64,000 bases of DNA, taken from assembly GCA_017979445.1 (NCBI GenBank), contig CM030706.1, positions 5,311,595-5,375,594 of the forward strand. The letters are read 5' to 3'. The notes under the pieces were generated by a model. The model searched no databases. It saw only the letters and a program-made list of their open reading frames with translations, and had not been told where the DNA came from. The DNA is from Akebia trifoliata (Eukaryota > Streptophyta > Magnoliopsida > Ranunculales > Lardizabalaceae). Shown piece after piece: positions 45,989-57,500 of the stretch (position 1 is the first letter of the stretch; every line of letters starts with the position of its first letter). The translations under genes and the position numbers were made by a program.

Positions 45989-46320
45989 GCTCTTATTATG
46001 AGATCAAGATCAAAGATCAAAAGATCAAGATCATGAGCTCTTGATCTCATGATAAGATGATCTTGATCTTATGATGTTAATATTACAATGATGCATTTAT
46101 ATTTTTTTGTAGGTGATGATAAGAAGATTTATTTTAATATAGGATTATCAAACATGACATTCATGTGGACCCAATAAGAACAAGATCATGAGATCTTGAT
46201 CTATCATGAGATCAAGATCAAAAGATCTTGATCTTATCTTGAGATCAAAAGATCTTGATCTCATGATAAGATGATCTTGATCTTATCTTGAGATCAAGAT
46301 GTTGAGATCTCAAGATCTTG
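45971..46320. repeat. GATC-rich self-complementary array
   Basis: About two dozen GATC sites in 350 bp, built from alternating 'agatcaagatc' and 'gatcttgatc' with 'gagatcaaaagatcttgatct' like hairpins. A 90-bp less repetitive stretch (about 46075-46165) sits in the middle. No coding content. It lies in the centre of the Mutator-like element. Confidence 0.8.
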
Positions 46321-46934
46321 AGATAAAATAATAAAAACAAATTTTTGATTTACCTTACCTTAGTTGAAGAAGAAGATGAAGAAGAAGATGAAGAAGAAGA
46401 AGATGAAAAAGTAAAAAAAAAAAGTAATTCTTTTGGAGAGAAGAGAAGAGAAGAGAAGAGAAGGGTAAAAGAAATAAGTAAAGAGAGAGAAAATTAAAAA
46501 AAAAAAAATCGTTTTTTTTTTTTTAAATAATAGGAGAGAGAAATTGGTGAAATAATTGAATGAAGAGAGAGAAAAAATTTTAAAAAATAAATTCGTTTTT
46601 TATTTTAAGGAGAGAGAAAAGAGTGAGAAATAAATGATGAGAGAGAAAACTTTTAAAAAAAAAATTGGTTTGTTTTTTTAAAATAATTGAAGAGAGAGAA
46701 ATTGTGAGAGATTAATGAGGAGAGAGAAAAACCGGTCTTTTAAAGACCGGTTTTTCATTTTTTTTTAAAAAAATATTAGAGGAGAGAGAGTGTATTGAGA
46801 AATTTTGAGGAGAGAGAAAAACCGGTCTTTTAAAGACCGGTTTTGTATCTTTTTAAAAATATTTGAAAAATTCGATTTGTTTTCATAAATACTTTTTTTT
46901 TTTGTATTTTTTTGATAATTACCCCTTTTTAAAA

Positions 46935-47990
46935 TCTTAAAATCTCTGTGAGACAGTGAAGACGGCGACCCAGACCGCCAAGTACTAACTAACGGTCCAA
47001 TAGTTTTTAAACCCGATTTGGGTTAATTTGGGATCGACCGATTTGAACCGAAAGAATCTTGTTTAAACCGGTCCAGTTGATTCCTCTAAAACCAAGGATG
47101 TCGTGCAAGTAAAAACAGGGGATGTTGTGATAATACCACGCCATTAATCTATTACTATACCCTTTTTCAAGAATACTTTTCCTCTTTTCTTCTCCTCATT
47201 TTCAATTATATCCCTCAATATTTATTATTATTATTTTTAACCCCTTAATTCCAAAGAGAACTTCCATGTGTCAAAGACACAAACAAACTCTAGTAATATA
47301 TAATGATAGATGTGCGTCATAACTAAAATGTGTAATTTTGAAGAACCCCTTTATGTTTTACGTTTTGGTGAAGAGTGCTGATAATATAATGCTCTTTTTG
47401 ACGCATGCCCCTGACGTGTTTGCTCACAGTCCAATAGATGTTTGACACGTGGCACAAATGACATTAACCATAGAGAGAGCCCACAAATTTATTTTTTAAG
47501 ATTTTAAATCTTAAAAAAGGGTCCTATGGCCGTCATTGACAAATCCTACACACACACAACCATCTAGATTTCATGAAAATATTCATATTAAAAATAAAAA
47601 TAAAAACTTGTTCTTCGAACTCGATCCAAGGTGTTAAAAACAGTCGACTACCGAGCATCCAAATTTAAAAATAAAATTCAACCCTGAAAAATAACTATTT
47701 TAATTTTTTTATTTATTTTAAAGTTCATATAATTTTATCCTCTACAACCCTATTTCATTGGATCATGTTTTTGAATGTCACAAGGTGATCAGTTCAGAAA
47801 GGTTTTTTTGTTTTTTTTTTTTCACAATGGGTAGGAGAGAGAAAGGGGCATGGGTCAAAAAGGGCGTTATTTTATCAAAATTCTTCAGTGAAATTTGGAG
47901 TTATTCCCTTTGTTTTCAAAGACATATCCTTGATTTTTATCTTACATCAGAAACTTCCTTGGAATTAAGATGATTCCTTAAATATCATCT
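46935..47990 (-). promoter_or_regulatory. Distal 5' flank of gene copy 2
   Basis: This continues the flank shared with copy 3 ('gtgagacagtgaag', 'cagaccgccaagta', 'ttgattcctctaaaacca', 'ataatgata..tgcgtcataa', and 'gttttcaaagacatatcctt' near 47918). Against copy 3 it carries about 515 extra bases (about 47372-47886) between 'gtgaa' repeats, with no recognisable content. Confidence 0.45.
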
Positions 47991-47997
47991 CAAAACT

Positions 47998-48347
47998 TGA
48001 GGATTATTCATGCAAAAAGCATTGAAAGTGGCAATTCAGCGACTGAAAGAAGAGCAATAGACAACAAAATTATCAACTTTGACGTTAAATTGATACATAC
48101 ATCTGTAAGCTACACTTATGACGAGACCCATGGGGGCGTAATGTTTTCTATGTACAAAAACTTTTTAACTCTGCAAATGAAAACAATCTATGCAACCATT
48201 TGGATACAGTAAAACTGGTCTTCTTCGTATGGGACTATGTTGTATGTATGTTGTATGTTATTGACAATGTGCCAAATATGTTGAGAAGTCAGCAAGATAA
48301 GCTCTGTTTGTGCATTTATGCCAAGTCAAGCTTGCGGTTGCTGCTCT
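47998..48347. repeat. 3' flank of gene copy 3, duplicated at 31365-31596
   Basis: This is the full-length version of the repeat found left of the assembly gap. It ends about 180 bp beyond the stop codon of gene copy 3 and starts just after the distal flank of copy 2. It therefore marks the junction between two duplicated units. Confidence 0.7.
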
Positions 48348-48526
48348 TCCCTTCAAAACCAATCTCTAGACTTTGAGTTCATTCGTCGTCTATTTTCCTC
48401 ATTTTGAAACCAAAAACCTCTTTATGTAGTACACTGTCGTCCTCTGAGAGAAACAATTGCTCCCACAAGAGTCACTTATATTAACTACAAAACTTTTCAG
48501 AGGATGAGAGAATCTCCAAGTAAAAG

Positions 48527-51500
48527 TTAATCTACAGCTTCAAAGAAAAGAATCTGAGGTTGTAAATGCCCACTTTTACACGTGGTGAGAACATCGTTCC
48601 AACTGCCAGTTACCTGGATGAATCAAATTTGATAAGAAAAACCAGATAAAGGACATAACTAACAGAACTAAACAATAATTATTAAAATAAAAAAAAAATT
48701 GAAATTGACCTTGACAGTTTGGTCGTCATAAAGGAACCATCTTTCATTCCCATGATTATAAATAAAGCATACATAGTGTCGTCCACAATAGCAAACCTAC
48801 GAATTACAAAATAACAATTAGGGCCCAAAATAATTGATAAGAAGTGCTCTTTTTAACACACATGACTAATCGAATTTCAAAATACATGTAATTGATAAGA
48901 TACGCTATCTTATTATAATTGATCCAATTATTTATATACATAAATACATAGAAACACATACATGTTAAAATTCAACACCAGCCCAAATCGGGAAAAACCC
49001 ACATTTATTGTCCAAGTCCAATGGTTATTTATAGCCCAATTTCTAGAATCTTCCTAGAAAAAACTCTAGATGTTTTTAGATAAAAGAAAAATAGAAAATT
49101 CTAGAATAGTAGATATGTTAGTAGAAAACTCTAGACTAATAGATATTTTTAGAAAGTTCTAGATGACAAAATTGTAACCATTAGATTAAAAATGTATTAA
49201 CATAATGCTAGTCATTAATTAAGGAGGTGCCACTAGTATAAATAGGGGTGAGTCCTCTCATTTTGCATCAAGTAGTAAGAAAATAAGTTGTGAGTAAGAG
49301 GTCTTGAGAGGTTGTAAAAAGTGAGAGTGTTTGTAAAAGTGTGTTTTTCTTAATAGAGTGTTATTTTCTTCTTCAACTTGTGAGTGATATTTTTATTGAG
49401 GGTATAGTACAAGTAAATTGTTTACTTATTTATATTCAATATTTGTGCATTTAGAGTCAAGTACTCTAGATTTGTTCCTCAACAATTGGTATCAGAGTCA
49501 GGTTGCCAATGATTGATTTTGGTGGAGCTATCTTGAGTCGTGAGGAGTTTACTACTCTACAAGATCGTTAGTCAAGTTTGTTCTATTTAGTCGAAACTTT
49601 GTCGGCACGATGGGTGACCTTTAAGTAGTTGGAGGAATCAAGAAATTCAACAACCAAAACTACAACACGTGGGCAATATGCATGGAATCTTACCTACAAG
49701 GTCAAGACCTTTGGGAGATTGTTGGTGGTAGTAAAGTTACACAACCGACAGCAGAAGATGCCAATGGCATCTTGCGAAAATGGAAGATTAAAGCAGGCAA
49801 GGCGATGTTTGCTTTAAAGACCACAATTGAAGAAGAAATGTTAGAGCACATTCGAGATGCTAAAACACCGAAAGAAGCATGGGATATTTTCACTACACTC
49901 TTTTCAAAGAAGAACTATATAAAGCTACAACTTCTCGTGAATGAGCTGCTATCAATGGCGCAACGTGATATGACGATTGCCCAATACTTTCATAAGGTGA
50001 AGTCGATATGCCGTGAAATTTCAAAGTTAGATCCGAATGCTGCTATTGGAGAAACCAGGATAAAAAGAATAATTATCCATGGTTTGTGACCCGAATACCG
50101 AGGCTTTGTTGCTGCAGTACAAGGATGGCTGATACAACCATCACTTGTTGAGTTTGAAAATTTGCTTGTTGGTCAAGAAGTTGGCTAAGCAAATGGGAGG
50201 AGTCTCGTTGAAGGGTGAGGAGGAAGCATTCTACACAAGCAAAAACAAGGGCAACTTCAAGCAGCACGTCGGAGGTGGATCTAAAACGAATGGTGACAAG
50301 ATAAGAGGTCATCAAAGAGAAGGAGGCTCTCGTCCAAGGGGAGCTTCAAAGAATCACAGTAATAGTAGAAAGTTCGAAGGCGATTGCTACAATTGCGGAA
50401 AGAAGGGCCACATAACGAAAGACTGCTGGTCTAAGAAAAAGCATGCTGAAAGTAATGCTGCTACTTCCAGTTCTAAAGAGAAAATTGAAGATGAATGGGA
50501 TGCTGAAGCATCATTTGTAAAGGAAGAAGAAGAGCTAGCTCTTACAGCTACATCTAAAGGGATTGACAACGAGAATGACTGGATCGTAGACTCGGGGTGC
50601 TCAAATCACATGACAGGTGATAAAAAAAAAGTTGCAAAACTTGTCTGAGTACAAGGGAAGTCGTATGGTGGTGACAGTTGACAACTCAAGGTTACCGATA
50701 GCTCACATTGGTAAGACGATAGTCACACCTCGTTATAATTCTAACCAGGTGCCACTTCAAAATGTCTACCATGTTCCAGGAATGAAGAAAAATTTGTTAT
50801 CCGTAGCTCAACTAACATCATTAGGCCACTATGTCTTGTTCGGTCCCCAAGATGTGAAGGTATATCGTGACCTCAAAATCTCAGAAAAGCCAACGATGGA
50901 GGGACGACGAGTGGAATCAGTTTACGTAATGTCAGCAGAGTCTGCATATGTAGACAAGACAAGAAGGAACGAGACAACAGATTTGTGGCATATGCGGTTA
51001 AGTCATGTTAGCTATTCCAAGTTAAGTGTGATGGTAAAAAAGTCGATGCTTAAGGGGCTTCCTCAGCTTGACGTGAGAACAGACACGATCTGTGCGGGAT
51101 GCCAGTATGGTAAAGCACATCAATTGCCATACGAGAAATCGAATTTTAAAGTAAAAGAACCATTAGAGTTAGTTCACTTTGATGTGTTCGGACCAGTCAA
51201 GCAACCATCAGTTGGGGGAATGCGGTACATGGTGACCTTCATTGATGACTTCTCCAGGTATTTGTGGGTTTTCTTTATGAAAGAAAAATTTGAAACTTTT
51301 TCAAAGTTTAAAGAGTTCAAAGAGATAGTAAAATGAGAAGTAGGAAAGAAGATCCGTTGCTTGCGCATAGACAACGGAGGAGAATATAGCTCGGACGAGT
51401 TCTCTCTATATCTACGAGAATGCAAAATACGTCGTCAGTATACATGTGCCAATACACCACAACAGAATGGTGTAGCAGAAAGAAAGAATCGACATCTTGC

Positions 51501-54500
51501 AGAAACTTGTCAGAGTATGCTACATGCAAAGAATGTATCGGGAAGATTTTGGGCCGAAGCTATGAGAACAGCAGCCTATGTGATCAACAAACTTCCTCAA
51601 CCAAGGTTAGAGTTTGTTTCACCCTTTAAGAAACTGTGGGACATAAAACCTACAGTTAGCTACTTTCGAGTATTTGGATGTGTATGCTATGTATTTGTTC
51701 CTAATCATTTACGTAGCAAGTTTGATAAGAAAGCAGTCAGATGTATCTTTGTTGGATACGATAATTAGAGAAAGGGTTGGAGATGTTGTGATCCTACAAC
51801 TGGAAGGTGTTATACATCGCGAGATGTGGTATTCGACGAAGCATCTTCTTGGTGGTCCTCAGGAAAAGAGGTGTTGCCAGACTCAAGAGAATTCGAAGAC
51901 AAACTACACCAAAAGGTGGAGGAGCACACTGTCAACATTCAACCAAGTTCATATGAAGCTGGAGATCTGCATGACAGTGAAGGTGATCAAGAGATGGCCT
52001 AGAATCCTTGGGAAATTGGTGTGTATCAACAAGAAGATCATTATGAAGAAACGGAAGTATCAACTCCACAATCACAACTAAGAAGGTCAAACAGAATTCG
52101 CAAACCAAATCCCAAATATGCCAATGCAGCCATAGTTGAAGAAACAACCGCTAAAGAACCTAAGATATTTGAAGAAGTCACAACGCTAAAGCAAAATCAG
52201 ATGTGGGATTAGGTGCCAAAGCCAAAAGATGTGAAACCCATATCTTGCAAATGGGTTTACAAGATAAAGCATTGTCCAGATGGATCGATCAAGAGGTATA
52301 AAGCTAGATTGGTGGCTCGAGGGTTTTTTTTCAACAATATGATGAAACATATAGTCCGGTGGCAAAACTCACAAAAGGATCAAGTACTGGCAAAGTTCAA
52401 AAAATTTCGTCGTCAGCTTTACATGGTGCATAGAGTGAGAGCTGGTGTTGAGGGGGAGTGTTAAAATTCAACACCAGCCCAAATTGGGAAAAACCCACAT
52501 TTATTGCCCAAGCCCAATGGTTATTTATAGCCCAATTTCTAGAATCTTCCTAGAAAAAACTCTAGATGTTTTTAGATAAAAGAAAAATAGAAAATTCTAG
52601 AATAGTAGATATGTTGGTAGAAAACTCTAGACTAATAGATATTTTTAGAAAGTTCTAGATGACAAAATTGTAACCATTAGATTAAAAATGTGTTGGCACA
52701 ATCCTATCCATTAATTAAGGAGGTGCCACTAGTATAAATAGGGGTGAGTCCTCTCATTTTGTATCAAGTAGTAAGAAAATAAGTTGTGAGAAATAAGTTG
52801 TGAGTAAGAGGTCTTGAGATGTTGTAAAAAGTACGAGTGTTTGTAAAAGTGTGTTTTTCTTAATAGAGTGTTATTTTCTTCTTCAACTTGTGAGTGATAT
52901 TTTTATTGAGGGTATAGTACAAGTAAATTGTTTACTTATTTATATTCAATATTTGTGCATTTAGAGTCAAGTACTATATATTTTCCTCAACAATACATGA
53001 CATTGTTCAAGCACATAATTCAATAATTGTGATTGGTTTATGACTGAGTTGTTTGAGCTGAAATGCTTATTTCAGCAGTTCAAGTGAAAGTTAGTCAATA
53101 AAGACTATCAAGGAAATAAGTGACAGAACTATGATAACTATTTGTTAATCTCATTCACAAAAGCAACTTAAATAATATTTGAATCAAAGGATGCAAGGGT
53201 TATCCTAGCATACCACGGAAACCAGGTAACGTTTGTTCCCGGGATCCAGACCACGATACACGACACCAATGTCTAACTCAGTGGTTAGGATTGCCAATGT
53301 TGCACATATGTTGTTTTCACTTTCATGGACACTCTGCCAACCCAGGACTGCAAGATAAGAATAAAGACTTATTAAGAGTGATAGAAGAATAACTCATTTC
53401 TCAACAAATTGACAATTTACCTGTTGTGAACACTTGAGGAGGTTTTGACAGAATATGATGGATATAGTTGAGTTTTCCACAGCCGCCAACTTCTGGATCA
53501 CAAGCTAATTGGCGATCAATCGCTACAAGCTTCAAAAGCTCATCAAAAGAGCTGTCTGCAGACATAATCTGAAACCAATTACAAAAACATAAAACTATGT
53601 CCACAATCTCAACTCTCCAAATTTAAGATTTCTCCTCTTCAAAGAAATGATAAGTGATTCCATGATTATGAACAAATAATTTCTTAAAATGAGACATGCC
53701 TTCATTGTTTGGAGAGAATTAGCATTGACGTTGTAAGACAATGAAGTATATTTCTGACATCTGGATTCCAGACCACAGCTGTTGCAGTTCATCCGCTGAA
53801 AGATGTTCATTCCAAAAACACTATGTGCTACACAAGCATTGCTTCGACATACCCAAGACCCTATGCAATTAGTCTCTTCTAATTCAGCATTGAGTTTACG
53901 CGATCCAAAAGTAAATGACTTATGGAGGCAGTCAAAGATTGCTGCCAATACTTCAGAAGCATCATTCATCTGTGCCTGTCAATTGGTCTTGCACCTATTA
54001 GATATATTATTTCAATAAAAGCGAACACACTGCGTGGAAATAACCAACTATAATTTTATTATTTGTATCGTGGGTTAAGACTGGAAAGTTGGTTGATGCG
54101 ATTTAAAGGTGAAATAGGAAATTCAGTGAGAGATACCACCACATTTGTGTGAATTTACCTCCTGGAAGAAATCACTATCTGGATAAAATTTGCTTAGAGC
54201 AACTCTCAGACAAGTAGGATCAACTGCTTCACTTTGAGTTTCTATTTCTGATTCACTCAGTGCATCAAAAATATCATATAATGCACAGATAACACAAGGA
54301 TTTCCGATGGTGTTATGCCATGATATTGATCTTCCCCAAAATTCAATTTTAAACCGCGTTAAATTCCATAAGGACTGCATTTTACAAAAGAAACTCCGAG
54401 TCAACAGAAAAACAGAAAAGAGTAGAAGTGAAGTGCCATGAAATATCATAGAATGGAAAAACGCCTAGAAATTATGGATTTTCCAACCTGTATGATTACA

Positions 54501-57500
54501 TTCAAAAAGCAATTGTTTTCACCAACTTTATTTTTCAGCCCTGTCCCAATCACATTCTTTCCAGTTGTGCTGTTGACTACAACTTCATTTGGCAAACTTT
54601 GACGTGCTTGAAATTTATCTGAAAATAAAACAACATAAAAGGTCTGAATGTCACCAGCACTGTTTTGTGATTCCATGTAACATGGAAATGAAAGTACAGG
54701 TGTCCAATGCTGTAGTAATTGCTGCAGTAATATAATAAATGCATAACTATTGCAAGGTCAAGATCATCGATTGTGAATTTTGAGCTATGGATAACTCCAG
54801 ATGTAAAAGAAATCCTCAGTATCTAAAATAAGTAACCATCATAAGAAGTAAGATGCGAGATGAGTATCATAGAAGTATATGGATACCACCTAGGTCTGTT
54901 GAATTATGCAAGTAGCCTTAGATGGAATGGAAGTGTAATGGATTGATGTCTATTAATAATGATGAAGCTCAAGGCTGAGATATAGACTGTTAATTGAAAA
55001 CAAGTATGTTGACTCAAGGTTAAGATCCAAGAAACCTGGGATTTCTGTAAAATCGATCTGGAAAAGGCTGTGACCATGTCAATTGGGAGTTCCTGAGATT
55101 GTATGGGCTTCAATGAGAGGTGGATTAATTGTGTTATGAAGTGCATATCCTCGTAATCATTTTTATTTTGTTCAATGGGTCTTCTGCGAGCTTTTTCAAG
55201 AGTTCTAGAGGCCTCAGGCGAGGTGATCCACTATCTCCATTTTATTCAAAATTTGGTAGTTGAAGCTTTTGGTAGACTGATGTGTAGGTAAGTGGCTACC
55301 GGGAGGCTAGAAGGCTTTATGGTGTTGCACGTCCAGTTTGTTGATGATACATTTAATTTGTTTTGGATGCCTGCTATAATTAGGTCAGATTCTTTGCGGG
55401 ATTGCTTTGTTGCTTTGAGGCCATCTCAAGTTGTGAATCTGAAAAAAACAAGTTGTTCAGGTAGGGGTAGTAAATAGCTTCAATCTCTCGTTGATTTTTT
55501 GGTATGTTAGGTGGACTCATTTCCTTGGTCTTCCAATGATGCTACTTATGGAGTTGAACCATTTGGGATTATGTGATTGAGAGAGTGGGGAACAGGATTG
55601 GATCTTGGAAAGTTCAATATTTGTCTAGGGGAGGTAAGCTGACTCTGATCAAGAGCAGGCTTGCTAGCGTTCCAATATACTTCTTTTTCTCTATTTGCAT
55701 GTCTAGAAACGTGGAAGCTTATCTGGAGAACTTATCAGGAGCTTTCTTTTACGGGGTAGGACGATCCTGTTCAAGGTTTTTTTTTCCATTTGGCTAGCGT
55801 CCTTAGATAAAATTGTCACCTGCATACCACAATATGCATAAGCGGATTCATCTCTCAAAATTTTCTCTCTCTGCAAGGAAAATAGGGAATCTATCAATCA
55901 TTTGCTTATCCTTTGCAATGCGCTTGAAATTAGGAAAATTTTCTTACTATTTTTTTATGTATTGGTACTCCCCATGCTCCATAATTTAATTACTTTGTGA
56001 CAGGTTGAACTAAATCTTTCACCCAAAATTGAGGATCTTGTGGTACTTGAACCTTTTGACATTTGTTGGCACATCTGGAGGGAGAACAATAGTAGGCTTT
56101 TCTTAGGAGAGATAGATCTATATAGGAGTTTATAATTGGTATTCTAAAATTTTTGAGTAAGTTGTAGCATTCTAGTTTTTATGTATTTTTGTGCAAGTTG
56201 TATGAGGAGTTCAGAGCTTTTTTTTTTTAGGATTGTTTATTTTGGTGGGATTCAGTTTTACTGAAGTCACATAGTTGTTCTTTCTTTCCTTTTCTTTTTC
56301 TCCTTGTTTCCTTCTACTTGTATCTGGAGGTATCCTCGGCCTCCCTTTTTCTATTTATAATATTGTTCTTTATCTAGAATAATAATAATAGTACAGTACC
56401 TATAAAAAGAAAATAATAATGGTAAGGAAGTTAAAATTTACCATTACTAAGTTCAACCTAAGGTAGAAAAAAGAATAAATGCAAATAACAGTCCTAGTGC
56501 ACCAAAGTACAGCCATGCTTATGTTGAGCACCACAAAGGGTCCCCTGAGCCGTTGCAGTAGATTATTATTATTTTTTTTTTTGAAAAGTAGCCGTTGCAG
56601 TAGATTATTCTTTGATGTGACCATCAATTGGTGAATTCTCAATTTCATAATTACCTTTTTCAGATGACAAGGCTTCAAGCGATTTGGTAGAGCTGTATTG
56701 TGGTTTTCCTTGCCTTCGTTTCCATCGGCATTGACGAGTAAGCAAAACTTCCGAAGTTCCTTCGTTAGGAAGGCCTTCATGAAACAAATATGATTTAGGG
56801 AACAATTCCAACATATAGAATAATTTGACCAAAAATATGTAGTGTTATTTAAGAGTTGTTAACCTTGCCCTCCAGAATTGGTAGAGGATTTGCTGGGCAA
56901 TGCAGTTCCCCCTGCACTTTGTATGGGCACACTAAATATATCATCGGAAAAATTGGGCTTCCCCAGTGATGGATCCTCATAAGCCTCGTAAGGCTTCTCA
57001 TGAAAGCTAATTGAGGGGCTCTCAACTTCTGAACTCAGCACCATGTCGGGCCCTCCAGAATACGTTCTAGACTGAACATTTGGGTCACCAGAATCTGGCT
57101 TTGAGTCAACAACAGATAATTCTGGTGCCACGTTCTCTACAATGCTTCCACTAGCCTTCTCATGTAGTTCTGCTTGGTGCTTCTGTTTGCCCTCATTCTC
57201 AATTTTCACTTGATACCCCGGAGTTTCTTCAAGCATTTTTGCATCTGTTTCAGTCTCAAGTTGACATCTAAATTCCTCTTCCTTCGGTTCCAAGTCATCC
57301 GACTCAACAGGAAAGTGACTGCAGTATGCACATTAGCACAAAAAGAATAGTGATTGTAGTGAAGAAGAAAAAAGGAAGGATCATGTGTGTGCCTAACAAG
57401 AAAGAGACGTACGTCTGTTCTGCAATTTCCTCATTACCACCACTAACCTGCAAAATTCCAGACAGCATTAGCCCCAACATCTGCGAAGTTGTACATTAAA

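Larger units (their letters stand above)
44858..46925. mobile_element. Non-autonomous Mutator-like element (MULE) with long inverted repeats
   Basis: The ends are perfect inverted repeats starting GGGGTAATTATCAAAAAAAT. The match continues about 430 bp on each side (44858 to about 45290; about 46496 to 46925). The flanks tttttaaaa at 44849-44857 and 46926-46934 form a 9-base target duplication, as Mutator transposases make. Copies 1 and 3 of the gene lack the insert at this site. The left arm holds some six imperfect repeats of about 80 bp (ttctctctcttcattcattt type). The centre holds a 43-codon frame like the N terminus of MuDR-type proteins, a GATC-rich array and a GAAGAAGAT tract. There is no transposase core, so it would need one in trans. 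Confidence 0.85.
48963..52992 (+). mobile_element. Ty1/copia in intron 12 of gene copy 3, RT/RNase H deleted
   Basis: The LTRs are 48963-49484 and 52459-52992, starting TGTTAAAATTC and ending CTCAACA. The target duplication ataca is perfect (48958-48962 and 52993-52997). The primer binding site ttggtatcagagtc follows the 5' LTR and the purine tract agggggag precedes the 3' LTR. By eye the LTRs differ at some 15-18 sites plus a short duplication. The coding part is truncated. It is transcribed opposite to the host gene and leaves both neighbouring exons and their splice sites untouched. Confidence 0.93.
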
